From contig JAUPLV010000061.1 in the NCBI GenBank assembly GCA_030836725.1, positions 1 to 11,996 on the forward strand: DNA of 11,996 bases, given 5' to 3'. The notes under the pieces are model-generated. The model was not told the DNA's origin. It saw only the letters and a program-made list of their open reading frames with translations, and made no database searches. The position numbers and the translations under genes are program-made. The DNA comes from Pseudomonadota bacterium. GTDB lineage: Bacteria > Pseudomonadota > Gammaproteobacteria > Burkholderiales > Thiobacillaceae. Below are positions 1 through 6,425 of the stretch, in pieces. Position 1 is the stretch's first letter; each line of letters starts with the position of its first letter.

Positions 1-1
1 C

Positions 2-868
2 GCCCCAGCGGCGGGCGAGCCAGGCGGCGTAGTGGATCAGCCGCAGGGTTCTGAGCGCTTCGACCAGATGCAGTTCGCGCGGGTCGAATTCGGCGAAGTC
101 CTCGTAGCCGGTCAGGATCCCGGCGATCTGCGCCTGCTGCTCGTCGCGCTCGCCCGACAGCAGCATCCACAGGTCCTGCACCGCCGGGCCCATGCGGCTG
201 TCGTCGAAATCGACGAAATGCGGGCCGGCATCGGTCCACAGCACGTTGCCGGCATGGCAGTCGCCGTGCAGGCGGATGGCGCGCACATCGCCCGCGCGCT
301 CGTAGCAATGCGCGACGCTTTGCAGGGCATGTTCGACCACGCCGTCCCACGCGGCGACCAGATCGGGGGGCAGCCAGTTTCCCGCGCGCAGAAAATCGCG
401 CGACGCGATGCCGAAGGTTTCGAGGTCGAGCGCGGGGCGATGCGCGAAGTCTGCCGTCGCCCCGACCGCATGGATGCGTCCGAGAAATCGACCCATCCAT
501 TGCAGGGTGTCGGCGCGGTCGAATTCGGGGGTGCGCCCGCCCTGCTTCGGATACACGGCGAAGCGGAAACCGGCATGGCGGTGGAGCGTGGCGCCGTTCA
601 GTTCCAGCGGGGCGACCACCGGGATTTCGCGGGCGGCAAGTTCGACGGTGTACGCGTGCTCTTCCAGGATGGCGGCATCGCTCCAGCGTTCGGGACGATA
701 GAACTTGACCACCACGGGCCCGGCATCTTCCACCCCCATCTGGTACACGCGGTTTTCGTAGCTGTTCAGCACCAGCAGGCGGCCATCGGCCTTGAGGCCG
801 GTGGTGTCGAGCGCATCGAGCGCGCAGTCGGGGGTCAGCGCGGAATAGGGGTGCGGCGAATTGTTCAT
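2..868 (-). CDS. srkA: Stress response kinase A (SrkA/YihE/RdoA), C-terminus cut by window edge
   Basis: Serine/threonine protein kinase of the aminoglycoside-phosphotransferase-like fold; in E. coli SrkA is cytoplasmic, phosphorylates proteins and limits stress-induced death. The minus-strand frame is open from an ATG at 868 to the left edge: 289 residues without a stop, against about 328 for the E. coli protein, so roughly 40 C-terminal residues lie outside. The catalytic loop reads HGDCHAGN (residues 201-208, catalytic Asp203), and the metal-binding segment reads VDFDDS with Asp220; these numbers sit very close to the E. coli equivalents (Asp201, Asp217). The N-terminal lobe carries ENRVYQ and a VVKFYRPERW segment typical of the family. 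The start ATG gives the expected N-terminus (MNNSPHPYSALTPD), but I see no strong Shine-Dalgarno sequence before it. It is divergent from the reductase gene and separated from it by 66 bases. Identification is firm; the substrate in this organism is unknown. Confidence 0.93.
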   Translation of the reverse strand, partial: MNNSPHPYSALTPDCALDALDTTGLKADGRLLVLNSYENRVYQMGVEDAGPVVVKFYRPERWSDAAILEEHAYTVELAAREIPVVAPLELNGATLHRHAGFRFAVYPKQGGRTPEFDRADTLQWMGRFLGRIHAVGATADFAHRPALDLETFGIASRDFLRAGNWLPPDLVAAWDGVVEHALQSVAHCYERAGDVRAIRLHGDCHAGNVLWTDAGPHFVDFDDSRMGPAVQDLWMLLSGERDEQQAQIAGILTGYEDFAEFDPRELHLVEALRTLRLIHYAAWLARRWG

Positions 869-878
869 GGAGTCCAGC

Positions 879-907
879 GTGACAGTAAAAGGCTATAAAC
901 GAATAAT
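879..907 (+). promoter_or_regulatory. Candidate sigma-70 promoter for the class II ribonucleotide reductase gene
   Basis: A -35-like GTGACA (879-884) is followed by exactly 17 bases and a -10-like AATAAT (902-907). Each hexamer differs from consensus (TTGACA, TATAAT) at one position. Transcription would begin near 914, leaving a leader of about 20 bases before the GTG at 935. It lies in the 66-base gap between divergent genes, where a promoter is required. This is pattern matching only. Confidence 0.5.
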
Positions 908-934
908 GCCTCATCTCCCCGCCCGGATTGCCAC

Positions 935-2686
935 GTGACGACATCGCCCGATCCTTTCTGCATGGAAATCTCCCGCCATGTCTGGGAGACCCGCTACCGC
1001 GCCGCGAACGAGGCCGGCGTCCAGGCGACATGGCGGCGCGTGGCGCAGGCGATTGCGGCAGCCGAAAGCCATGATCGGGACGCATGGGCCGAACGCTTTG
1101 CCGGCCTGCTGGAGGATTTCCGCTTCCTGCCCGGCGGACGCATTCTTGCCGGCGCCGGCAGCGGGCGCCGGGTGACGCTGTTCAACTGTTTCGTCATGGG
1201 CGAAATCGCCGACGACCTGGTGAGCATTTTCGAGGCGCTGAAGGAAGGCGCGCTCACCATGCAGCAAGGCGGCGGGGTCGGTTACGATTTTTCCAGCCTG
1301 CGTCCGGCGGGCATGGTGGCAGAGGCGACCGGCAGCATCGCCTCCGGCCCGGTATCCTTCATGCGCATCTGGGACGCGATGTGCGCGACCATGCTGTCGA
1401 CTGGCGCGCGGCGCGGCGCGATGATGGCGACATTGCGTTGCGACCATCCCGACATCGAAGCCTTCGTCGACGCCAAGCGCGACCCCGCGATGCTGCGGCA
1501 TTTCAATCTTTCGGTGCTGGTCAGCGACGCGTTCATGGCGGCGGTGGCGGACGACCGCGACTGGCTGCTGGCTTTCCCGGCCCATGCCCAAGAACCGCTA
1601 TTCGGGCGCACGGTGAAGGCGCGCGACCTGTGGCAGCGCATCCTGCGCGCAGCCTACGACACCGCCGAACCGGGCGTGCTGTTCGTCGACACCATCAACC
1701 GCGACAACACCCTCGCCGGCCGCGAGACGCTCTCCGCCACCAATCCTTGCGGCGAAATTCCGCTGCCGCCCTACGGCGCCTGCGACCTCGGCTCGCTCAA
1801 TCTCGCCGCCTTCGTGATCTCGCCTTTTACCGCCGAAGCCCGCCTCGACGTCGATGCGCTGGCCGAGTCGGCGCGGATTGCGGTGCGCTTTCTCGACAAC
1901 GTCATCGACGTGTCGCGCTACCCGCTGCCGGCGCAGGCCGAACAGGCCCGGCGTACGCGGCGCATCGGACTCGGCATCACCGGGCTGGCCGATGCACTGG
2001 TGCTGCTCGGCCTGCGTTACGACAGCGAGGCCGCGCGTAAGCTGGCCGCAGGCGCGATGCAATCCCTTCGCGATGCGGCCTACGATGCGTCCATCGCGCT
2101 GGCCCGCGAGAAAGGGACGTTCCCCGATCTCGACCGCGAGGCGTTTCTGGCGAGCGGCTTCGCCTCCCGGCTGCCGGAAACCCTGCGCGACGCCATCGCC
2201 GCGCACGGCATCCGCAACAGCCATCTTCTGGCCATCGCCCCGGCCGGCACCATCAGTCTTCTGGCCAACAATATTTCCAGCGGCATCGAGCCGATATTCG
2301 CAGCCGAGGCCGAGCGCCGCGTGCTTGGAACGGATGGCGCCTATCGCACCCATCGCGTGCTCGATTACGCAACCCACCTGTGGACGCAACAGGGCCACGG
2401 CGGCAAGCCGTCCGCCCTGGTCGAGGCCCGCCGGATCGACCCGCTCGCCCATCTTAAAATGCAGGCCGTCCTGCAGCCTTTTGTCGACAACGCCATTTCA
2501 AAAACCATCAACGTCGCCGCCGACCTGCCGTTCGAACGCTTCGGGGATCTTTACCGGCTGGCGCACGTTTGGGGCCTCAAGGGCTGCACCGTGTTCCGCC
2601 CCAACCCGATCACTGGCGCCATCCTCAGCCCGCCACCCGCAAGCGCGCGGGTCCAGTGCTGCGGCATCGAACGCGAAGCCGATTAA
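935..2686 (+). CDS. nrdJ: Adenosylcobalamin-dependent (class II) ribonucleotide reductase
   Basis: Reduces ribonucleotides to deoxyribonucleotides for DNA synthesis, using coenzyme B12 to make the thiyl radical, so it needs neither an oxygen-dependent NrdB subunit nor a glycyl radical activase. The 583-residue product has first redox Cys85 in LFNCF, then NPCGEIPLP (269-277) with Asn270, radical Cys272 and Glu274, then second redox Cys283 in GACDLGSLNL. The 11-residue spacing from radical Cys to second redox Cys matches class II enzymes such as the Thermotoga maritima one. Barrel motifs LAIAPAGTIS (432-441) and SKTINVAADLP (522-532) are present. The C-terminus ends in QCCGIEREAD, so Cys575-Cys576 is the likely re-reducing dithiol. 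It is compact, since many class II enzymes exceed 640 residues. Start: GTG at 935 or in-frame ATG at 962 (Met10), neither with a clear ribosome site. The reductase-like core begins near EISRHVWETRY, so the ATG is a real alternative. The patatin gene follows 9 bases downstream. Confidence 0.95.
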   Translation: MTTSPDPFCMEISRHVWETRYRAANEAGVQATWRRVAQAIAAAESHDRDAWAERFAGLLEDFRFLPGGRILAGAGSGRRVTLFNCFVMGEIADDLVSIFEALKEGALTMQQGGGVGYDFSSLRPAGMVAEATGSIASGPVSFMRIWDAMCATMLSTGARRGAMMATLRCDHPDIEAFVDAKRDPAMLRHFNLSVLVSDAFMAAVADDRDWLLAFPAHAQEPLFGRTVKARDLWQRILRAAYDTAEPGVLFVDTINRDNTLAGRETLSATNPCGEIPLPPYGACDLGSLNLAAFVISPFTAEARLDVDALAESARIAVRFLDNVIDVSRYPLPAQAEQARRTRRIGLGITGLADALVLLGLRYDSEAARKLAAGAMQSLRDAAYDASIALAREKGTFPDLDREAFLASGFASRLPETLRDAIAAHGIRNSHLLAIAPAGTISLLANNISSGIEPIFAAEAERRVLGTDGAYRTHRVLDYATHLWTQQGHGGKPSALVEARRIDPLAHLKMQAVLQPFVDNAISKTINVAADLPFERFGDLYRLAHVWGLKGCTVFRPNPITGAILSPPPASARVQCCGIEREAD

Positions 2687-2695
2687 ACTTGGCGC

Positions 2696-3643
2696 ATGCT
2701 ACCCCATCCGCACCCACCCCCAGCCCCGCATAACCGCATCGGACTCGCCCTCGGGGGCGGCTCGGCGCGCGGCTGGGCGCACATCGGCGTGATCCGTGCA
2801 CTTCACCACGCCGGCATCGAACCTGACATCGTCTGCGGCACTTCGATCGGCGCGCTGGTCGGCGCCGCCTATGTGGACGGCGATCTCGACCGGCTGGAAA
2901 CCTGGGCTCGCGGCCTGCGCCTGCAGACGGTGGTGAGCTTCCTGGATTTTTCGCTCGGCGGCGGGCTGATCAAGGGCGACAGGCTGATCGAGTTCTTCCG
3001 CAGCCATTTTGTCGACCTCGACATCGGCGAACTGCCGCGGCCGTTCGGCGCCGTCGCCACCGACCTGCAGCGCGGCCGCGAGGTGTGGCTGCGCGAGGGC
3101 CGGGTGACGGATGCGGTACGCGCCTCGATTGCGCTGCCGGGTCTGTTCACTCCGGTGCAGCGCAACGGCGCCTGGCTGGTCGACGGCGGGCTGGTCAACC
3201 CGGTACCGGTGTCGCTCTGTCGCGCCATGGGGGCGGATCTGGTCATCGCGGTCGATCTGAATTCCGACCTGTTGGGCCGTCACCTCAAACCGAAAGCCGC
3301 CCCCGCATCGCCCAGGGCCCGATCAGACTACACCCCGATCGACGCCGTGCTGGCGCGAATCCAGTCGGGAATCTCGCAACTCGGGTTCAACAACGGTGAT
3401 CAGGCCGCCACCCCGCCGGCCATGCTCGATGTGCTGTCCAGCAGCATCAACATCATGCAGGTGCTGATCACGCGCAGCCGGCTGGCGGGCGAGCCGGCCG
3501 ACGTCATGGTGACGCCGCTGCTGGCCGATCTCGGGTTGATGGAATTCCACCGCGCCAGTGTCGCGATCGAAGCCGGAAAGCAGGCTGCCGAAGCGGCCAT
3601 GCCGCAACTCCTCGCGCGACTGAATGGCGAAAACAGCCGCTGA
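2696..3643 (+). CDS. Patatin-like phospholipase family protein (RssA-like)
   Basis: Predicted cytoplasmic serine acyl hydrolase with the patatin Ser-Asp dyad; the likely substrate is a lipid acyl ester, not defined by sequence. Motifs in order: the glycine-rich oxyanion-hole sequence ALGGGSARGWAHIGV (residues 18-32), the nucleophile elbow GTSIG (48-52) with Ser50, and the catalytic DGG (163-165) with Asp163 followed by LVNPVPV. These occur at the usual spacing for the short bacterial NTE/RssA group. At 315 residues it is complete, with no signal peptide or membrane segment. The N-terminus (MLPHPHPPPAPHN) is Pro/His-rich and precedes the core. The ATG is 9 bases after the reductase stop, so co-transcription is likely. 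A functional link with nucleotide reduction is not evident. The gene ends 13 bases from the convergent GIY-YIG gene. Confidence 0.92.
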   Translation: MLPHPHPPPAPHNRIGLALGGGSARGWAHIGVIRALHHAGIEPDIVCGTSIGALVGAAYVDGDLDRLETWARGLRLQTVVSFLDFSLGGGLIKGDRLIEFFRSHFVDLDIGELPRPFGAVATDLQRGREVWLREGRVTDAVRASIALPGLFTPVQRNGAWLVDGGLVNPVPVSLCRAMGADLVIAVDLNSDLLGRHLKPKAAPASPRARSDYTPIDAVLARIQSGISQLGFNNGDQAATPPAMLDVLSSSINIMQVLITRSRLAGEPADVMVTPLLADLGLMEFHRASVAIEAGKQAAEAAMPQLLARLNGENSR

Positions 3644-3656
3644 AGCGGATCGGAAA

Positions 3657-3932
3657 TCAGGGGGGGGAGAGGCAAAGCGCCAGCTTGCGCGTTCGATCCA
3701 GCTGCTTGATCGCAGCCTCGCGCCGCGAAGCCTCGGCCCGGCTGCCGGCCGGTTCGACATAAGCCAGACTCACCGGACGGCGGCTGCGCGTATAGCGCGC
3801 GCCCAGCCCGCTGTCGCCGTTGTGCTCGGCGACGCGGCGGTCAACGTCGGTGGTGATCCCGGTATAGAGCGAGTCGTCGGCACAGCGCAGCATGTAGACA
3901 TACCATGCCGCGCTGCCGCGCTCGGCGATCAT
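3657..3932 (-). CDS. Small GIY-YIG nuclease-domain protein (UPF0213/YhbQ type)
   Basis: Single-domain GIY-YIG protein of 91 residues, the usual size for the stand-alone UPF0213/YhbQ group, which is linked to DNA end processing or repair but poorly characterised. The two signature strands appear as YVYML (residues 11-15) and LYTGIT (22-27). Arg33 in DRRVAEHN and Glu72 in the REAAIKQLDR helix match the catalytic Arg and metal-binding Glu of the fold, so the active site looks intact. An in-frame TGA two codons upstream of the ATG (TGA-CGC-ATG) makes this the first possible ATG start. It lies 42 bases downstream of the haem lipoprotein gene on the same strand and may share its transcript. The 3' end contains a run of eight G (plus strand 3660-3667) encoding the last prolines. 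Confidence 0.9.
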   Translation of the reverse strand: MIAERGSAAWYVYMLRCADDSLYTGITTDVDRRVAEHNGDSGLGARYTRSRRPVSLAYVEPAGSRAEASRREAAIKQLDRTRKLALCLSPP

Positions 3933-3974
3933 GCGTCAGCCACCGGAAGTGCGGCAGCCTTCAGCAGGCAGGAA

Positions 3975-4556
3975 TCAAAGCGCGCGCTTGATCGAGATGA
4001 TGCCGCGCACCATGCCGGCAGAATAGCCGGTGGCCTTGTCCTGCGGGTATTCGGCGGCGAGACGCGCCTTCACCCCATCGGAAATCGCAGCCGGATCGCC
4101 GTGACAGTTCAGGCACACAGGCTGCACCGGCAGCGCCTTGGCGAAGCGGAACTGCTTGCCGGCCGGCGTGCTGACAATCTGCCAGGTGTCGAGCGTCTCG
4201 GGTTTTTCGCCAGCAGCCAGACGCTTTTCGAGTCCGGCCTGGGCTTCGGCTTCCCAGGCATCGGGCACACCGGCCGGATTGCGGTTTTTCGGGCTGACGC
4301 GCTTGACGTCGAAGTTGAACTGCTTCGACACATCGGCGGCGATCTGCGGAGCGCGCTCCTTGCACACGCTGATTGCGCCTTCCGGGCCTTTTTCGCCCAT
4401 GGCAGCCTTCAGTTCGCCGCCGAGTTTCTGGATCAGCGCGCCGGATGCCTTGCGGGCATCGGCCGCCATGGCGGCCTGTTCTTCGGCAGTGGGTCCGCTG
4501 GCGCAGCCGGCAATCAGGGCGGGCAGGGCAAGAGCAATCAGTACGGGTGCTTTCAT
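3975..4556 (-). CDS. DUF3365 (Tll0287-like) monohaem c-type lipoprotein
   Basis: A 193-residue exported haem protein. The N-terminus is a short lipoprotein signal with lipobox LIAGC and lipidated Cys18, so the protein should be anchored in the envelope facing the periplasm. The body carries DUF3365 features: a helical region with ISVCKERAPQIA (Cys65), the conserved block RNPAGVPDAWE (92-102), and one c-type haem site CLNCH (Cys148, Cys151, His152). In the cyanobacterial relative Tll0287 the haem iron is ligated by His and Cys; Cys65 is a plausible equivalent of that Cys, which is inference. The domain often serves as a sensor in membrane signalling proteins, but here it stands alone with no kinase or cyclase attached. 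A strong ribosome site lies 7 bases before the ATG. The gene is divergent from the DUF502 gene and 42 bases upstream of the GIY-YIG gene. Confidence 0.9.
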   Translation of the reverse strand: MKAPVLIALALPALIAGCASGPTAEEQAAMAADARKASGALIQKLGGELKAAMGEKGPEGAISVCKERAPQIAADVSKQFNFDVKRVSPKNRNPAGVPDAWEAEAQAGLEKRLAAGEKPETLDTWQIVSTPAGKQFRFAKALPVQPVCLNCHGDPAAISDGVKARLAAEYPQDKATGYSAGMVRGIISIKRAL

Positions 4557-4563
4557 TGTGTAA

Positions 4564-4570
4564 TCCTCCT
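4564..4570 (-). promoter_or_regulatory. Strong Shine-Dalgarno site for the haem lipoprotein gene
   Basis: On the minus strand the sequence is AGGAGGA, a near-perfect anti-Shine-Dalgarno match, ending 7 bases before the ATG whose first base is 4556. It fixes the start of the DUF3365 lipoprotein and is the best ribosome site seen in the window. Confidence 0.85.
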
Positions 4571-4668
4571 AAATTATGGGAACTGCCGATCAATTCTAGG
4601 GAAACCCCCGCTGCTATGCTAGTGGACGAAGTGAAAAATTTATAGATGATCACCAGGGCAAGCAACCG

Positions 4669-5289
4669 ATGAAGCGCATTTACCAGTATTTTTTTCGCGG
4701 CCTGATCGCCGCCCTTCCACTCGGACTCACGGTCTATCTGCTGTACATTTTTCTGAGCTGGATGGAAACCCTGGCGATGCTGCTGATCCGGCCATTCTTC
4801 GGCGAATTCTATGTGCCCGGGATGGGCCTGATCCTCGGCATCATCGGCATTTTCCTGGTCGGCGTGCTGGTGTCGCAGCGCAACGTCGGCAAGCTGCTGT
4901 CGCTGCTCGAATTCCCCTTCACCAATCTGCCGGTGGTGAAGAGTATTTATTCCTCCCTGAAAAGCTTTGCCGATTATTTCGCGCCGCATCCCGCGCAAGC
5001 CACCCAGCAAATGGTGGTGATCCTCAGAATGCCGGGGCAGGCGCTGGAAGTGGTGGGGCTGGTCACGCGGCAGCATGTCGACAACTTGCCCACGGGCTTT
5101 CTGCAAGGCGACCGCGTGGCGGTGTATCTGCCGATGGGCTACATGATTGGCGGCTATACCGTGTTTGTGCCGCGCGAGTGGGTGCAGCCGATCGACATGA
5201 CGGTAGAGGAAGCCATGCGCGCCTCCCTGTTCGCCTGGATGAACTCCGCCAGCAAGGGGGCGCCGCCCCAGCCGATGCCACCGTCTTGA
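4669..5289 (+). CDS. DUF502 family inner-membrane protein
   Basis: A 206-residue member of the DUF502 family, membrane proteins of unknown biochemical function that are widespread in Proteobacteria. Two hydrophobic segments are visible, about residues 9-31 and 50-70. A soluble domain follows with the family-typical stretch FTNLPVVKSIYSSLKSFADYF (split as FTNLPVVKSIY at 84-94, then SSLKSFADYF). Further family marks are a GFLQGDRVAVYLP segment and GGYTVFVPREWVQPIDM. Length is normal for the family. Of two nearby ATGs, the one at 4669 is in frame with the domain; the one at 4646 is not. The ribosome site is weak (AGGGCA, 4654-4659). A TATAGA at 4641-4646 could be a -10 element, but I find no matching -35. 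It is divergent from the haem lipoprotein and 31 bases before the next plus-strand gene. Confidence 0.9.
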   Translation: MKRIYQYFFRGLIAALPLGLTVYLLYIFLSWMETLAMLLIRPFFGEFYVPGMGLILGIIGIFLVGVLVSQRNVGKLLSLLEFPFTNLPVVKSIYSSLKSFADYFAPHPAQATQQMVVILRMPGQALEVVGLVTRQHVDNLPTGFLQGDRVAVYLPMGYMIGGYTVFVPREWVQPIDMTVEEAMRASLFAWMNSASKGAPPQPMPPS

Positions 5290-5313
5290 ACCCACTCCGT
5301 CATGATGTACAGT
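5286..5313 (+). promoter_or_regulatory. Possible internal promoter giving a near-leaderless transcript
   Basis: TTGAAC (5286-5291), a 16-base spacer and TACAGT (5308-5313) resemble a sigma-70 promoter overlapping the end of the DUF502 gene. The predicted start of transcription (about 5320) would nearly coincide with the ATG at 5321. The short gap also allows simple read-through, so this is a weak call. Confidence 0.25.
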
Positions 5314-5320
5314 TCCACCC

Positions 5321-6286
5321 ATGCAGATTGAATGCTACGCCCAGCGCCTGCTCAACCCGTTTCGCGGCGTGGTGCACGTCATTCGCTTCCAGTCGGCCGA
5401 GGCGGTAACGACCGACGGCATCGAGTGGGACATCTATGTCGCCAACGATGCGCTGCTCGACGACCTCGGGCCTGCCGGCAGGCGGACCCAGATCTCCGAC
5501 ATCCGCTACGGCCGCTGGTCGGCGGAAGAAGGGCTCAAGCGCGGACCGCTCTACCCGTCGGACGACTTTCGTCGGCTGGAGGAAATGGGCGCGGTGGTCT
5601 ACGAACACCTGCGCAAAGCGCATCGCACGGCGCCGTTCGCGTTTCGCGACCCGTTCGAGTTGTGGCTGCTCGACTACGACGAAAATCCTCTGGCGCTGCT
5701 GCATAGCGTACGTTCAAGCAACGAGACGGACACCCGACCGCCGCTCGACTGGCGCGCCGGAATCGCCGCGCAGGAGCGCTTCAGAAGCGCGGCGATCCCC
5801 GGTATCGAGGAGTCCGCCGGCGCCTATCTGACCCGCTATGTGAACAGCCTCTCCCGCGGCGTTGCGCAATGGTTCAGCCGCTCGGACGAGGGCGCCGGAC
5901 TGGGCCTGCACGCGCTGAAAGGGGACGACCGCTTGCGCGGGCGCGTGCTGGAAGCCGACGCCTTTCCGCCGCTGTTCATCGCCACCGCCAAAATGGACGC
6001 GGCACACACCCGGCTGGTGCGCGACTATCATGCCTGGCAGGCCCCCTGGATGCTGCTGTTGCCGCATCTCGACTCCACCACCCGTGGCGCGCTCGAAGCC
6101 CACGCCTGCCGGCAGGCCGAATTGATCGAGAAACATTGCCGGCTCTACCCCGCGGTGATCGACCGTGCCGCGCTGCAGGCCGCACGGGTCGCGGCGGCGC
6201 TGGAGCGCAGCCAGCCGCGCAAGGACGGACAGGACGAAGCGATGTCGATGTCCTACATCGAACTCAGCGTCAGCGCGGACGAATGA
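5321..6286 (+). CDS. Conserved-looking protein of unknown function, 321 residues
   Basis: I do not recognise this protein. Reasons to call it real: a 321-codon frame in the strong coding phase, neat packing between neighbours (31 bases after the DUF502 gene), and natural protein composition with well-spread hydrophobic and charged residues. It has no signal peptide and no membrane segment, so it is probably cytoplasmic. The N-terminal part looks like alternating strands (IECYAQRLLNPFRGVVHVIRF, residues 3-23, followed by WDIYVAND). The middle has aromatic-rich blocks (FAFRDPFELWLLDYDENPLALL region, about 107-128). The C-terminal third is helical and Arg/Ala-rich. Three Cys (5, 253 and 263) do not form a metal motif. 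The DNA carries two identical 14-base palindromes (5470-5483, 6104-6117) in different reading frames. I infer a lineage-restricted family; no function can be assigned. Confidence 0.8.
   Translation: MQIECYAQRLLNPFRGVVHVIRFQSAEAVTTDGIEWDIYVANDALLDDLGPAGRRTQISDIRYGRWSAEEGLKRGPLYPSDDFRRLEEMGAVVYEHLRKAHRTAPFAFRDPFELWLLDYDENPLALLHSVRSSNETDTRPPLDWRAGIAAQERFRSAAIPGIEESAGAYLTRYVNSLSRGVAQWFSRSDEGAGLGLHALKGDDRLRGRVLEADAFPPLFIATAKMDAAHTRLVRDYHAWQAPWMLLLPHLDSTTRGALEAHACRQAELIEKHCRLYPAVIDRAALQAARVAAALERSQPRKDGQDEAMSMSYIELSVSADE
5470..5483. repeat. 14-base perfect palindrome, copy 1
   Basis: GCCTGCCGGCAGGC reads identically on both strands. An identical copy is at 6104-6117 in the same gene. Here the codons are offset so that the core encodes Pro-Ala-Gly-Arg. 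Confidence 0.8.
6104..6117. repeat. 14-base perfect palindrome, copy 2
   Basis: This is the same 14 bases as at 5470-5483, 634 bases further on. Here they are read in another codon phase as Ala-Cys-Arg-Gln-(Ala), so the repetition is at the DNA level rather than a repeated peptide. Confidence 0.8.
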
Positions 6287-6425
6287 CGATCAGCCGGCGA
6301 CGTTGAGGATGGCGGCGGGCAGCACGCTGGAGGCGGCGCGGCGACTGCCGTGGGCAATGATTGCGAGGCAGGGCTGGATTCCTTGCGCACGGCGGCGTGT
6401 CGCAGCCGTTCGGCGTTCCGTCGGC

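Noticed and set aside
32..898. Long plus-strand open frame of 288 codons
   Set aside because: It lies antisense to the SrkA kinase, whose catalytic motifs are clear; the translation is rich in Gly/Ala/Arg/His with no domain. High GC leaves long shadow frames.
869..934. Possible cobalamin riboswitch or NrdR box before the B12-dependent reductase
   Set aside because: Only 66 bases are available, far too short for a cobalamin riboswitch, and no sequence resembling an NrdR box pair is seen.
3644..3656. Terminator between the convergent patatin and GIY-YIG genes
   Set aside because: The gap is 13 bases and I could find no inverted repeat followed by a T-run on either strand.
3660..3667. Run of eight G at the end of the GIY-YIG gene, as a phase-variation tract
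   Set aside because: It affects only the last two or three codons of the nuclease, with the active site already complete; a single tract of this length in GC-rich DNA is not strong evidence.
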